A stretch of 64,000 nt of DNA from Laburnicola sp. R22_1. Lineage: Eukaryota; Ascomycota; Dothideomycetes; Pleosporales; Didymosphaeriaceae. Each line of letters opens with the position of its first letter. The stretch's first letter is position 1. Below are positions 35,834 to 47,054 of this stretch, piece by piece. The notes under the pieces are model-generated. The model was not told the DNA's origin, did no database searches, and saw only the letters and a program-made list of their open reading frames with translations. The stretch lies in the NCBI GenBank assembly GCA_014281115.1, contig JACONQ010000004.1, positions 2,356,001 through 2,420,000 on the forward strand, in the 5' to 3' direction. Made by a program: the position numbers and the translations under genes.

Positions 35834-38370
35834 CTAAAACACAGCCCCCCCAATAATAAACACCCTCTCCTCCTCCCTCCGCACCCATTGGACAACCTGA
35901 TTCGCCGCCGCCGCCAACGCCTGACGACTCGTCGACCCCGGCGCCACAGCATACAGTTCAAAAAGCGGTGTGCACCACGCCAACGCCAAACACGTAGCGC
36001 TCATCTCGTAGTGCACTTTGAGATTGGTGGGTTTGTTGTGCATGTGGGCGTGGAGTTGGTTGTAGACGTTGAGTAATCTGGTGGGCGTGGGGGTGTTAGT
36101 TGAGAGATTGTGGGTTGTGAGGGTACTGTATTATGTTATGTAGAATTGTGATGTCGTGGATGGCGAGAGAGAGAGAATTGGGAATAAAGGGCAGACGGTA
36201 AGGCACGTCACGAACGAAGGCTTACGAGGGCAAACTCACCGTCTTCGATCAACCGGTTCCTGAAACCCCTGCTCCCACCCAGGCATGCAAAACTGCACGT
36301 TCCCCCTGCTCTTGTACAAAAAGTGCCGCAGCACTGTACCTGGCACTACATCGGTGCATTTGGGCCTCCCTTGTCGGACCGCTGTGCGTATTATCTCGAT
36401 ACCGCCGTTGCGCTGCAATTGCTGTCTAATGCGTTAGCCATGTAAATTCAGGGGCGCCATTTGGCCGCCTGCTGGGCATCCCGGTGCGTGCATTCCGCGG
36501 TTGGTCCGCCGTGACGTGTACGGAAGGTGCGCGAAGTGTTCTTCATGATAGGTCCGCCGTGGAGCGGAGGAACGGAGCTGCAAGATGCCGCGATGCCGAC
36601 TCGGAGGTTATGGGATGATTGGACAGTGCGACTTCACCCGATGGGATAGGATTGCGAGGAGCATCCTTGCGTGGCCCCGGGTCCCTCCAGACTCCAGAGC
36701 AAGAACGGACATCGGTGTCGCGTGGCTGATGAGATGGAACGAAAACACGTACCTGGACCAAGTCATCTCTCATCTCCCTCATCTCGAAGAAGCTCTCCTT
36801 GTCCGCGCTGATCAGTAAGATGGCGACCTCGTCCGGATCGCCTTCCCTGCTCTTTGGTCGCTCTTGCATTGGCTCGCTCGGGTGTTCTAGATTCAGGAAG
36901 CTGACATACATGTACAAGTAGCCAGTGTTGTTGAAGCCAGGCAGACAGAGCGGTATCCAGTTCTCACCGCCGCCAGCTTTGACGCTGCCGGCTTCGAAGA
37001 GCATGTTGAAGATGAGGTGGAGATCACCGGGGTGCAGACTGTGTTTTTTGGGTCGCACGACCGAAACAAGCTTCCCTGAGGCGACGATGAGGCCGTAAAG
37101 GAGGTTCGGCGAGCGCGTCTTCAAGAGGGTATTGTTGATGGTGTGACGATGCGATTTCCGCAACTTTAGGCATTCGAGGGCGGACAGGAGCGTGGACGGT
37201 GATCCCCTCGTGAAGCCATCGGCGAGAGCTGACAGGAGCGTCTCGGTGCCCTGGAGCGGTCGCCGCAAGTCGTAATTTGCTCGCGCTGCAAACATTCGCT
37301 CCATGCTCGGCAGTGTGAGTGTCGACAGAATCTGCATATACAAGGCATCCAGTTGGGCGCGCAGCTGAGCATCGCTTTCTGGAAGCCGAGTAATGGCCAC
37401 CAAGTTCAGCGGGCCCTTGGACACGACCACGAAGCGTATATGGCCAGCGGTGAAGCCGCGCAGGGTATCGTTTGTAGACTGGTAAAAAGAAATCATGGTA
37501 TGCACGACGCCGATATAGTTCGTAATCAGTTGGTCGTCACCATGGCGGCTGTATATGGGCTTTCCGGCACTGGACAGAATCAAGAAATGCTTCAACTTGG
37601 CGCGCCATTGCACCATGACGGCTTCTATTCATACTATCAGCACGCGCCGAGCCTAGATAAACCTGCCGCTGACCTTGGTTTGACCCGTCCGCGTGCATGT
37701 CCTCGATATCGTCCAACTCTGTCGCGAACACCTGCTCCAAGTCGGGATCCGGCGGGAACATGCTCTCAGCGTCCAGACTCCCGAACTTGTGCCCCAGCGA
37801 GCGGAGAAGCGACTTCTCGTGGTCCCCCATGCCCTCGCCTAGCATGCTCTCTGCATCCAGCCCCGCCTCTGCTGCCGGCACGACGCTCTGTATGCTTGCG
37901 TTGTCTTCGGCATCGCTGGTGTTGCGCGACGAGCCCAGGTTCAGGCCAAAGTAGGTGCGGGCTTTGGAGGCGTGCGACGCCGCCTGCTTGGCCGAATCGT
38001 TCTGGTGGTTGTGCGAGTCGGCCAGGGAGAGCTGCGTCGTCGCCTTGGACACCAGCCGCGGCCTGGGCGGGGTGACAGAATGCGACGTCGACGGTCGTGA
38101 ATCGAGCAGGCCCCGGTGGGGTCGCGGGGGCAGCGGCGGCGGCGTGCCTTCGCGCGACACGGACGAGAGGGACAAGGCGCTTGAAGAGGTCCTTCTCGAC
38201 ACGCTTTTTATAATGTTAATCGTGGGGTTAGCAAAGTCGTGCTGCTCGATAGGCTCGCTCTTTGCCTGGGACGCCGGTGAGCCTGGAGCGCCAGCACTGC
38301 TGGACGACGCTGCAGCCGACGGTGACGGCTCGTCGGTGGATTCGGCCATAGAGACAGCGCCTACTGTCAT
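35834..38370 (-). CDS. mon1: Vacuolar fusion protein Mon1
   Basis: Four exons on the minus strand: 38,370-37,674, 37,624-36,753, 36,421-36,240 and 36,077-35,834, giving 664 residues. Mon1 pairs with Ccz1 as exchange factor for the Rab7 GTPase Ypt7 and is needed for vacuole fusion and autophagy. The first 230 residues are disordered and Ser/Pro-rich. The longin-type core starts at [20 protein letters not shown] and continues through [10 protein letters not shown]. Exon 3 holds [20 protein letters not shown] and exon 4 [20 protein letters not shown], both highly conserved. Introns are 49, 331 and 162 bases; intron 1 uses a gtcagc donor, and the 331-base intron carries a small insertion (36,514-36,550). 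ATGs at 38,481, 38,370 and 38,349 are all in frame; 38,370 is my choice. Confidence 0.9.
36503..36561. mobile_element. 37-base insertion with 11-base direct repeats in mon1 intron
   Basis: GGTCCGCCGTG occurs at 36,503-36,513 and again at 36,551-36,561, enclosing 37 bases that start acgtgtacggaaggtgcgcg. That core matches the end of family A: gtgtacggaacgtgcgcgaa at about 3,310 and gtgtaccaagagtgcgcgaa at 45,436. It looks like a remnant insertion with its target duplication, in the 331-base intron of mon1. Confidence 0.55.
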
Positions 38371-38626
38371 CGGGGGACTGTGGATGCGACCTAGAGCGAG
38401 CGCGCCGAGTCGTGGAGGGCGACATGGTGCAGTGCCCGAAGCTTGGAGGACGGCGACGTGGTGATGCCTATCAGCGGTCATTGACGAGGGCACGGACCAG
38501 TTCAGTCTACCTAGTATTGGTCAATGGCATCCTTTCACCGTCGAAATGAGTGCATGCAAGTGTGGCCTGGCACGACTTGTCCTCTTTGCTCCCATTCTAC
38601 ATACACCGTTGCAGTTCTTCCTTTCT

Positions 38627-38821
38627 CTACGACCTCTTCGGCAAGACCCCACCCTTCTCCAACTCTCCAAACACGCCCTCCAAGCTCTCCCATGTGTCCA
38701 CATACCCCGTCCACCCAGCCTTCCTCGCCTTGCTCATCCCAGCCACCAGATCAAAATTCCTGCCTAGCACGAATCCCGAACGTTGGCTGGCGCGGTTTGA
38801 GTATGAGTCTGACCGTGTTAT
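38627..38821 (-). pseudogene. C-terminal fragment of a reductase-like gene
   Basis: On the minus strand about 55 residues read GFVLGRNFDLVAGMSKARKA, then GWTGYVDTWESLEGVFGELE and a stop after GGVLPKRS. This resembles the C-terminus of PRISE/SDR-type reductases (the KARxxGWxGYxDTW region). Nothing of the Rossmann-fold part is found upstream, where the sequence becomes ordinary intergenic DNA, so I read it as a truncated gene relic. The family assignment is from memory of the pattern and is tentative. Confidence 0.45.
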
Positions 38822-39334
38822 AAATGAGCACACGAGGTGTTTAGTCCATGACGGTATAATTATTGCGGGGGCATACTTCGTAGCTGTGACGTCAAATGAT
38901 GCAACCATTTTCGCATAGGAATATACACAGCGCAAATAACATTGAGCGACCACGCAGCTGTCCACCAGAATGACATAGTGTAGCCCGTCCGCCCGCAGCT
39001 TTTTTTCTCTACGCTTGCTCTTTAGGATTTACCGAGTATCTATAGCCTATGCAACAGCTGCAGTTGCTAGTGAAGAATGGTCCGATTTAAGCTAAACATC
39101 TTCTTCTATCTGGCGAATTCCCTCTTTGCATGTTGCTGTTTCAGCACCTCGGAGCGGCACAGATATGCTGATGTCAGTATCCCGGGCTCCCGAGTTCCTT
39201 GTATCTCACCCTTTGACTAGTGACTGACAAAGTGTACATCTGGCCATCTCGATGGGCTATGCGGTGTCTACCCGACTTCGGGCCCGACTTCGGGCCCGGC
39301 GGCGTGTGTAATTGGTATCGTGGTCGATGGAGCA
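38822..39334. other. Intergenic stretch with a CRE-like palindrome
   Basis: No gene is visible. TGACGTCA at 38,887-38,894 is a perfect CRE-type (bZIP) binding palindrome. At about 39,276-39,298 the 12-mer cgacttcgggcc occurs twice in tandem. Confidence 0.45.
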
Positions 39335-39731
39335 TCAGCGCTTCGGCGGCCGTTTCTGCCAGGTGAGCTCGCGGAACTGGTCTTTCAGCTCGTCTCTGAA
39401 GTGATCGAGGGTGGAAGGGCCGGTGCCTGTTGAATTATCAGCGCAAATCCCGAATGCCATTCGCGTTGTTGTGCAGAGCCGACGTACGTCCATGGCCGTT
39501 CTTAGGCTCCATGTCCGGCAGCTTGTTGACTTTGCGATATACTTTGCGGACGGCGCGATTGAACGTGGGGCTGCGGATCAACTTGGATTTCATCAGCATG
39601 CGATCTTCTGTGAATACGAGCGGCGCACTCGTGCAACGGCCCATGCCTGCATTCCATACTGTCAGTTTGGTATTCGCCGCATGCTTGGCGGGGGCACTGA
39701 CTTCAATCATGGCAAGCCACGGAAACGCCAT
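39335..39731 (-). CDS. Small basic protein, Mrx7-like (possible mitochondrial)
   Basis: The best-supported part reads KSKLIRSPTFNRAVRKVYRK in exon 1. A 61-base intron (39,487-39,427, gtacgt...caacag) joins it to LDHFRDELKDQFRELTWQKR in exon 2, ending PPKR. The arrangement (short N-terminus, RSPxFxRxVRxVxxKV, then a FxxElkdQ end) resembles the small fungal family around yeast Mrx7, found with the mitochondrial gene-expression (MIOREX) complexes. The start is unsure: ATG 39,731 gives MAFPWLAMIE followed by an unconvincing stretch (about 39,700-39,605) that looks like an intron but has no in-frame splice pair; ATG 39,599 or 39,593 are alternatives. Length is 110 residues from the first ATG and about 66 from the second. 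Confidence 0.5.
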
Positions 39732-40542
39732 GCTGGCTGTCGCATCCAAGAGGGTACGTTTGCAGTCAACGACAGGCAATCAATGGAGTTTCGTGAAGGA
39801 GGGACGGCGACAGGCGTGCGGATGACAGGCGGAGTGTGTGTGCTGCTACTAGCCACATGCATGATGCCACCACCCACGCACGCGTGGACCCCCTGCGAAC
39901 CAGCGTCATCGGCGCCGTGGCACGTCCAATTAATTTTCACTATCGCATGCCTCAATTTTTGCTCCTCGCTTGCCTGCCATCTTGAACTTTCTCTCCAAAG
40001 CTTTGCTCTTCACAGTGTGCTCTGCAGTCCGACTCCCCTCTGTGGACCCCGCCACGAGACATTGGCACGCCGCAGACGCAGCGTCCCGGAGACGCAGCGT
40101 TCGTTGGCCCGGGTCTGTACATACAGGTACAACGACTTGAAGATTCGGCGGAAGAAGTCACTGATTGGGCCAACTTGCAATCACGCCGGCGTCGATTGCT
40201 TGCTTCACACCTGGCGACCAAGCTCAAACCACTCCTCCGCCGTTTCCCTGCAAAAGCCGGCTGCTCTCTATATATAACTGCGTACTCGCCCGCTGTACAG
40301 CACACACGCGCACGCCTCTTCTGACAGCAGCAAGTCTACCAGCAAGAGCTAGCCTATCGACTCGAGCGCTGCACGCCACACAAGTTACCCGCCGCCCGCT
40401 CCACGTCACTGCCTCCGGCCTCTGGTATCAAGCGGCAGCCTCGCGTGGCGCCGACCGACAGCTGTTCAAGCTGCATAAACTTCGCGCATTGCGGCGCAAG
40501 GCCAGACTCATTGGCGGCGTCAAAGCCGACTCGGACACCACC
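39732..40542 (+). promoter_or_regulatory. Promoter region of the tyrosine phosphatase gene
   Basis: A TATA-like tatatataac sits at about 40,268-40,277, roughly 270 bases before the start codon, followed by a pyrimidine-rich and then GC-rich leader. The long open frames across 39,411-40,540 lack ATGs in suitable context and show no domain. The phosphatase frame stays open upstream to 40,165 but without an ATG. Confidence 0.45.
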
Positions 40543-41988
40543 ATGTCGGCATCGCTGGCCGTCCCTCCCTCGCCCGCCTCGTCGAAGCGCTCGCGCAGCA
40601 AAGACAGCACCACGACCCGCTCCGACGCCATATCCGCCCTCGACACACCCTACTTCACCCCCTCGGCCAGCGCCCCGAGCCTCTTGATACCGAATACAGG
40701 CGAGACGCCCTGGAACCTGCAGCCGTCGCCGCAGGACCCCGCTCCATACCCCGCCTTCTTGCGCCTGAGTAGAACAGGCAGGTAGACTGCCCGCAGAGAT
40801 ACCCAAGGGCCGTTGGCTGACTAGCACACGCAGATATACAGAAGAAGTTCGTGGACCTCGAGTGGGAGCAGCGGCAGCGCGTGCTGCCGTCGATACAGCA
40901 TGGCGATCCCGAGCAGCCGTCGCCCTGGGCACGCTGCACCGGCGAGGACATCAAGGACCGCAACCGATACATGAATGTCGATCCGTACCAGAGTAACCGC
41001 GTGCGCCTAAAGGTGCCAGAGGGCATGAACGACTACATCAACGCTTCGCCGGTGGAGTTGCGGTCGAGCAAGTCGGATAAGGTGCTCAAGTACATCGCGA
41101 CGCAGGCATGTCAGACGCAACCGAGCGACAACAGTGCACACTAACATTTTTCAGGGGCCCAAGATCGACACGTGCTCGCATTTCTGGCGGATGGTCTGGC
41201 ACGAGACCAGCACGCCCGCCGTCATCGTCATGCTCACACAGACACACGAAGCCTCCCGGGAGAAGTGCTTCCCCTACTATCCACAGTCACTCGACACGCC
41301 TGATCTACGACTAAATCCCCAGGACGAGTACGAAGACGGATTCATCCACAACCTCAAGCTCACGAGCTTGGAGAACCAGGAAGAGGTACGGGCACAGATT
41401 AGGGAATTGGATATGGTCAGCGACGACGCCAGCGAGACGAGGAAGATCTGGCATCTACTGTTTGCGGGCTGGCCCGACTTTTCGGTGCCCGAGGGAGCCG
41501 ACCGGGTGGCTCTACTTCGCCTGATCGACATGTCGCGAGAGAAGAATGCGGACAATGCGACGAATCCGCGCATCGTGCACTGTAGCGCGGGTGTCGGCCG
41601 CAGCGGGACCTTCATCGCCCTGGATTGGCTGCTGCAGGAACTCGAAGAGGGAAGCTTGGACGAAGTAGCAGACACCGAAGACCCCGTTCTAGCCGTCGTC
41701 AGCACGCTCCGGCAGCAGCGTATGATGATGGTGCAGGGCGAGCCGCAACTCGCTTTCATCTACGACGTCCTCCGAGAGCGCTGGCGCGATCGGTGGATAC
41801 AGCAGCGCCCCGAAGAAGCGGAGCGCCTAGGAGTCACACACAACACCATGGACGAGGGGCCGCGGCTGAAGCGCCAGAAGTCTGGACCGAGCGGCGGCGA
41901 CCAGCAGGAGGGTGATGAGGATGAGCGGGCGCAGCTTGAGGCTGAGTCTTTTGATGCGGAGATGGAACTTGAGAAGGAGAAGATGTGA
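40543..41988 (+). CDS. Protein tyrosine phosphatase, classical (Ptp1/Pyp-like)
   Basis: Exons 40,543-40,777, 40,834-41,105 and 41,155-41,988 give 446 residues. The protein removes phosphate from phosphotyrosine, probably on signalling proteins such as MAP kinases. Motifs: NRYMNVDPY and NDYINAS (substrate recognition), ATQGP made at the second splice junction, the WPDFSVPEG loop with the general-acid Asp, HCSAGVGRSG with the catalytic Cys and Arg, and the Q-loop region QQRMMMVQGEPQ. The tail after about 390 is acidic and charged. Both introns (56 and 49 bases) use GC donors (ACAG|gcaggt and GCAG|gcatgt); with GT donors the frame fails. The start ATG lies in a caccaccATG context; about 75 N-terminal residues are Ser-rich and disordered. 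Confidence 0.93.
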
Positions 41989-44514
41989 GGCTTCTTGCAT
42001 GCTTTTTCCACTCATGTGTATGGCCCTCCCATCTAGCTAATTGTGTTGTTTGAAACGGCTTTGCATCTTACCGCCTGATTACGGCGGGTTGCATATTGGA
42101 CAGCATCGCATGCTTGCATTTTTTTTCTTGCTATAGATTCCTCTTTTTCAGGCGCGGACTTTGGTCTTGGGTCCTGGTTATTGCTGTTTGTTATTTGGTA
42201 GACATCCAAATTTTAGTTTTTTGAATTATGGGATTGGTGTTCTTGAATGTGTGTGGGTGGGTGTGTGGGTGTCTGTCTGTCTATATGTATATATGTATAT
42301 GTGTAAATGCTACCTTAGGTTTTAATATACGGCTGTGTACCTAGTTGGGGAAGAGGAGGGAACGGAATACTTACTATACAAGGTGGATATAGATACTGCA
42401 CACAGCTTTCCCTTACAGCGTTGTACCGCATACCAAAAGGTCTGCGATGTTTCTCTTCCTGATAGATACTACACAAGGTAGATAGACAGACAGAATACAT
42501 ATCCCTAATGAAGCTCCTTGTACTATCGTAACAATCCTTGTGTATGCTTTTACCCTTTGCATAAAATAAACGCATTGTTAATCCCCACAGTATTTCCCAT
42601 AAAAACATGTTCCCAATGTGTTATACGCACGTACAATGTGACCACCACAAGCGAGATAATATACCCCGATGGGGGTTGCAGAAACAGCGAGACTGGTCTT
42701 CTGAAAACGTGCCAGAACTGGGTGGAATAGATCTGTGGATTTGGATTGGATAGATAGAACTGGTGATTCAAAGTGTGAGTACGAAGTCCAGGATGTTTCT
42801 GGTACGTAATTCGACATCGAAACAGTTGAATGCTCGTGGGTGCCTCGTATCACCAATATACCTTTGTTCCTTTGTTTGTATGATTCCTCTGCTCTGCGCT
42901 GCCCCTTCGTGCAGTGCGAGAAGAAAAAAAATCTTGCGTATTTCTTGCATACTACGTTTGACTTGTCATTCCTCCCCGCGAGGAGGCTCATTATTCCACC
43001 GCATATGCCATCCCCGCCAGGCCCCCTCCTCATCCAATCCCGCACCTACTACTCTCTCCATTCTACCCCCTCCTTCCACCCCCAACCACCCCCCCGGTTC
43101 CCCTCCTCCCCTCAATCTCTCCCTGCCACATCCCAACCTCGGACAGCCATCTTACCGAACCAAAAGTCCCCTCCACTCTACCGCCATCCAGCAATCCCAA
43201 CCGCAACAGCAAGCTCAACTCCTAGCCATTCCAAATAGCACCAATGCATTCGTTCCCCAAAAGCCTCATCTTATCCATTGATTAACCAGAACTACTAAAG
43301 TACGTACATAACGTACATCAGCCCAAGTTCAACCGACGGGAGGCAGCATCTTCACATTTCCTCTCCTACGCACAAGACAACCAATCAAGAAGAAAGACCA
43401 AAGACATACAGCTGCCTTACAAGACAAGAATGTGAACACAGTGAGCAGCCTAGGTAGTACTTATCCCGGGATCTCACATGGTACTCAAACCTCTGTTCTA
43501 GCACTCACTATACAAGGCAGCAACATACACCCCCACAAGACTCGCCCTCAATCCTCAGTCCCATCACATCACACATCACAACCCCACAGACACCCGACAT
43601 TAAATAGTAGATCCAATTTGTAGCAGGCCGCATATGCAAACCTTGGAAAAAGCTACTACACTATGATCCCACGATGAGCCCTTAGGCATAGATACTGTAC
43701 AAGAAAAATCCCTGATGGCTAACCGTCATTATGCCCCATCCAAAGAGACTCGTCCACCACAAAAGCCTACTGACCATCATTAAATCCCTGCAAGGTGAGA
43801 ACCCCCGGGAAGAGTCTCCAGATGGAAAACCATGTCCGTCAATATGCACTGCTAAGACTCGTCATCTAGAAAGGGGGAAACCGCAGGCAAGAAAAACAAA
43901 AAAAACTCCTATATCCCGAACGACTGTATATCCCATGGTCCGAAGTCGTTAATCCAGCATCCTGTTCCAAGGGTTGAAAGAAGAGTAGGGGATCAGCAGC
44001 CGCTAACTGAATGGCAGCGCCATGACAACCGATAGGGAAGACAAGCCGAGAATTGATTGCCGCTCTGGACCTCGTTCAAGAGGTAAGCCGATTGCCAGAA
44101 CAAGACCCAAAGTGATGACCGGACTCCAATCGTGAAATCGGTGTCGAAGGCCAATAAGAGTCATTTTTGAAAGAGGTGGTGACTAAGGACCCGCTACCGG
44201 TATGTCAATTGCCGAGTGTTGGGAAAGAAAAGAAACGTTCCGAGACGACGTCCAGAGACTGATGCTCCACTCTATCGATGCAATCATCTCCATGCTGTAA
44301 GACAAAACCTGAACGGTTGCGTCGTGCGGCAATGGTATAGATCGTACCGAATGACGTTACTGGAAGTGGACGATGCTGCATATTAAAAGCCGTAAAGTGA
44401 AAGCCAAGCAAAGGGGGGTATGGTGGGGCATAAATGGGGAATCGTTACTAGGTGCTGGAAACTGGAGAGGGGGTATCGGCGACTGTCCTTCGGCATAGAC
44501 AAAAAGAAGGCCTG
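41989..44514. other. Long gene-free stretch after the phosphatase
   Basis: The first few hundred bases are T-rich and GT-rich (for example the gtgtgtgggtgg stretch at 42,245), as expected of a 3' untranslated region. From 43,020 to 43,160 a C-rich, low-complexity segment gives spurious proline-rich frames. I see no domain, no splice-consistent frame and no RNA gene in these 2.5 kb. Confidence 0.5.
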
Positions 44515-44888
44515 CTAATTGATTTCTGAAGGCACCTTGACACGCTTGATAGGCGCCTCATCGATGAGTCCGAACAATGACTACCACAGTATTAGCGCGA
44601 ACGGAGCGTATACGACGAACCAACACCCACATCAGACCGCTTTCGACGCAAGCACTTCGTCAGTACCAGCGTTTTCTCCAGAGCTATCTCGATGCTCTCC
44701 ATCTCGACGTCCTTTGTTTCCAGGAACTTTGCAGATTCCTCCTTATACTGTGGAAGTTTGGTCCATTCCGGGATAGCATAAGGATAGCGACTTTGGCTCT
44801 TCATATTGTCGAGGGGCAAAGGACGAACGACTTGAATTGAGAGGAAACATAACTGTACTACAGGTCTTTGGATGGATTCCAGCGACAT
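44515..44888 (-). CDS. Small hypothetical protein, two exons
   Basis: On the minus strand a frame from ATG 44,888 runs to 44,631, then a 50-base intron (gtgggt donor, gctaatac branch site, gtag acceptor; 44,630-44,581) leads to exon 2 (44,580-44,515), which ends IDEAPIKRVKVPSEIN. The product has 107 residues from 44,888, or 79 from ATG 44,804. The middle (WTKLPQYKEESAKFLETKDV) is likely helical, and KCLRRKRSD just before the junction is basic. I do not recognise a family. The evidence is the clean splice signals and a reading frame that remains sensible on both sides. The plus-strand frames across it have no such support. Confidence 0.5.
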
Positions 44889-45324
44889 GTTATAGCTACA
44901 CGAGCATGCGTCCTCGCGGCGTAGGTGGCTTCGCGGATAGGCAACAACCAATCAGAGCGATGGCGCTGCACCGCCTCAGCAGTGGCTAGAGTCCGGGTCT
45001 AAAAATACCACCCACCTATTGTACAATTGGTCTGCCTGCCAGCGTTTATGCGGTTACCTTTGATTTTTGTGAGTATATTTTATTGTTGTTCCTGCAAGAT
45101 GCGAGCGAACAGTGCCACGTCTTGCCTATGCACATATCACCCGGGGCCTCTTGTGGCGCTAAGCGAACCACGGATTTCGGACGGAAGATGAATGGCCGCT
45201 GTTTGGAGAATCCCACCAACGCTTCATTTTACTCTGGAAGCTTATCGGATGTGGTGTCGTTCGCGCGATTAGCGAATCTGTAGGCGCGAGTGTTGGATGG
45301 GAACAATGGAGTCAATACACAAAA
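44889..45324. other. Intergenic stretch
   Basis: No gene supported. An ATTGG/CCAAT box (tctgattggttg on the minus strand at about 44,950) lies upstream of the small gene at 44,515-44,888. Confidence 0.35.
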
Positions 45325-45475
45325 ACGCACATGCACATGAACAGTCCCCGAACGGCCAAACCTGTCTCATTGCTTTACCTTGTTTCAAAGCGTTTTTCTA
45401 GCACCCCTACAGCTTTCCATAACAGCGTTATACCGTGTACCAAGAGTGCGCGAAGTCTTCTTGATCATACAGAAA
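45325..45475 (-). repeat. Almost un-mutated fragment of family A
   Basis: About 150 bases align with 3,190-3,350, for example tttaccttgtttcaaagcgt against tttaccttaatttacagcat and gcgttataccgtgtacc against gtgttatactgtgtacg. This copy keeps C where the AT-block copies have T, so it escaped or predates RIP. It lies alone in gene space, and the rest of the element is absent. Orientation is given relative to the copy at 9,232-10,475. Confidence 0.65.
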
Positions 45476-45690
45476 AACGCGGCGTGAAGAGCTACTTTGT
45501 AACAACCATAAAGCGGGCGGCGGTAATCTGGCAAAGCTCAAGTAGAGGGTAAAGGAGAGGGTAAATATGAATGAATACAACACTTTACTATGACGTTACA
45601 CTCCCATTGTGGTATAGGTAGCAAACCAAATTCTCCCACTAACTAGGAAATTACACAGTACTAGCTAATATGATCTACAACAAGATTAAA

Positions 45691-46204
45691 TTATGGTTTT
45701 ATAATATAACGTCCCATTCCTCGGATCTCCATCTTTTCCCAATCAGCCTTCCGTTCCTCACAAAACCTAAGTGCAGACTTGTGTCCTGGGTCGACTGTCC
45801 CTTGCAATTTCTCGCAAGCCTGCATCGCATTTTCATGCCCTTGGATACATATCTAGTACCCATTTATACAACCTCTCCTAATCTGCTTCTTTCTGTTGCT
45901 GTCTTCAATGCTAATAAATTCGGCCCGTACGAACTGGTTGCACATTTCCTGAATATGTACATGAATTATCATCTCACCGCGGTAGTGACTAATACCCGGA
46001 ATGCCACTTACTTCAACCTTTGTGGGCTTTTGCGGTTGCGCTGTTCAGTTCTTCCCACAGCTCATAGTACTTCCTCCAACTATGTGGACTTCCGCTACCT
46101 AGCTCAGGAGGGTTACACGTCTGCCCGGATATACTAAGATCCTTATAGTTCTTGGGACGGTAATCTCTGGCCTGTAAACTTTTTTTTTGTGAACAAAGCT
46201 GCAT
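45691..46204 (-). CDS. Small hypothetical protein, probably two exons
   Basis: Exon A (46,204-46,018) encodes DYRPKNYKDLSISGQTCNPP, then GSPHSWRKYYELWEELNSAT. Exon C (45,839-45,691) encodes ACEKLQGTVDPGHKSALRFC and ends MEIRGMGRYIIKP. Joining donor aaag|gttgaa to acceptor ccaag|gg keeps the frame and gives 111 residues, but the intron is then 178 bases with a weak donor. An 18-base micro-exon (near 45,945) could also be included in frame. The product is charged, Trp/Tyr-rich and contains three Cys. I do not recognise it. It may be complete, or the remnant of a larger gene, since repeats lie close by. Confidence 0.4.
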
Positions 46205-47054
46205 CCCGCAACTATACTATGTAAAAGAAAATCTAGCTATAACCTTTTTTTTGCGTACCAGCTCTGTGCAAGGCCTGTATACTTATGATAGCCGTTGCAA
46301 GAAGTATGACGAGAAGTACATTGAATCCTGGCCCGACTAAGATTCGGTGAAAATAATGTGATATTATTAAACAACGGTATTGGAATAATTAAGTGAAGAA
46401 TCTTTGTAAAGGCTGTGATACACGAAAAAGTCGGCGGAAATTTATAGACGCACGTAAATGGTTGCTGTCTTCTGCTGTGTTATGCTTATGTGCAATCGTC
46501 TAGCTAGTGATTCGTCACCTGCCCACGACATCAGTCGTGCATCCAACCATCGCAACGCGCTTTTCCACGCATTTTCCGAATTATTCACAAACGCCGATCT
46601 TCCTTCAATTGAATATTTTGCTCTAGATGTGACATCCCAGAATTTTTAAACCGCGCCTACTGCAATTCAATGGTCGAAGCAGCTTATATCTTCTGCTCGC
46701 ACTGCTTCCTTAACTCTCCATACTCAACAACAATTTACACTCTGCATCTCTTCCCACAACTGGAACTACCATTTCTCAAAGTAGTGTTCCCATTAAATAT
46801 CCGCACCGAGGAAAATTTGATATCTTGTTTGGCAGGACTCCCGTTGGACCACAGTCACCATCACAACATTAGCCAAGCCGTCGCGTAGGCGTACTTGTCT
46901 ATATTACCAACACTATCTGAAGGTAAGTATAATATTATAGGCCACTTAGTCTCTGTGTGCGTTTGCATCTTTATTGGCACGTTTACAAGACTACTCAAGC
47001 TGTTACATTCACAAACGCAATCACATTTCGTTACTAAAAAAATTTACTCATACG
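46205..47054. other. Intergenic stretch before the F-box pseudogene
   Basis: Moderately AT-rich; no supported gene. Short frames at 46,458 and 46,670 have no domain. Confidence 0.4.

Noticed and set aside
39411..40277. Plus-strand open frame of nearly 290 codons
   Set aside because: No domain and no good start context; it runs across the minus-strand Mrx7-like exons and the phosphatase promoter.
42840..43280. Proline-rich frames
   Set aside because: They follow from a C-rich low-complexity stretch and are open in several frames at once.
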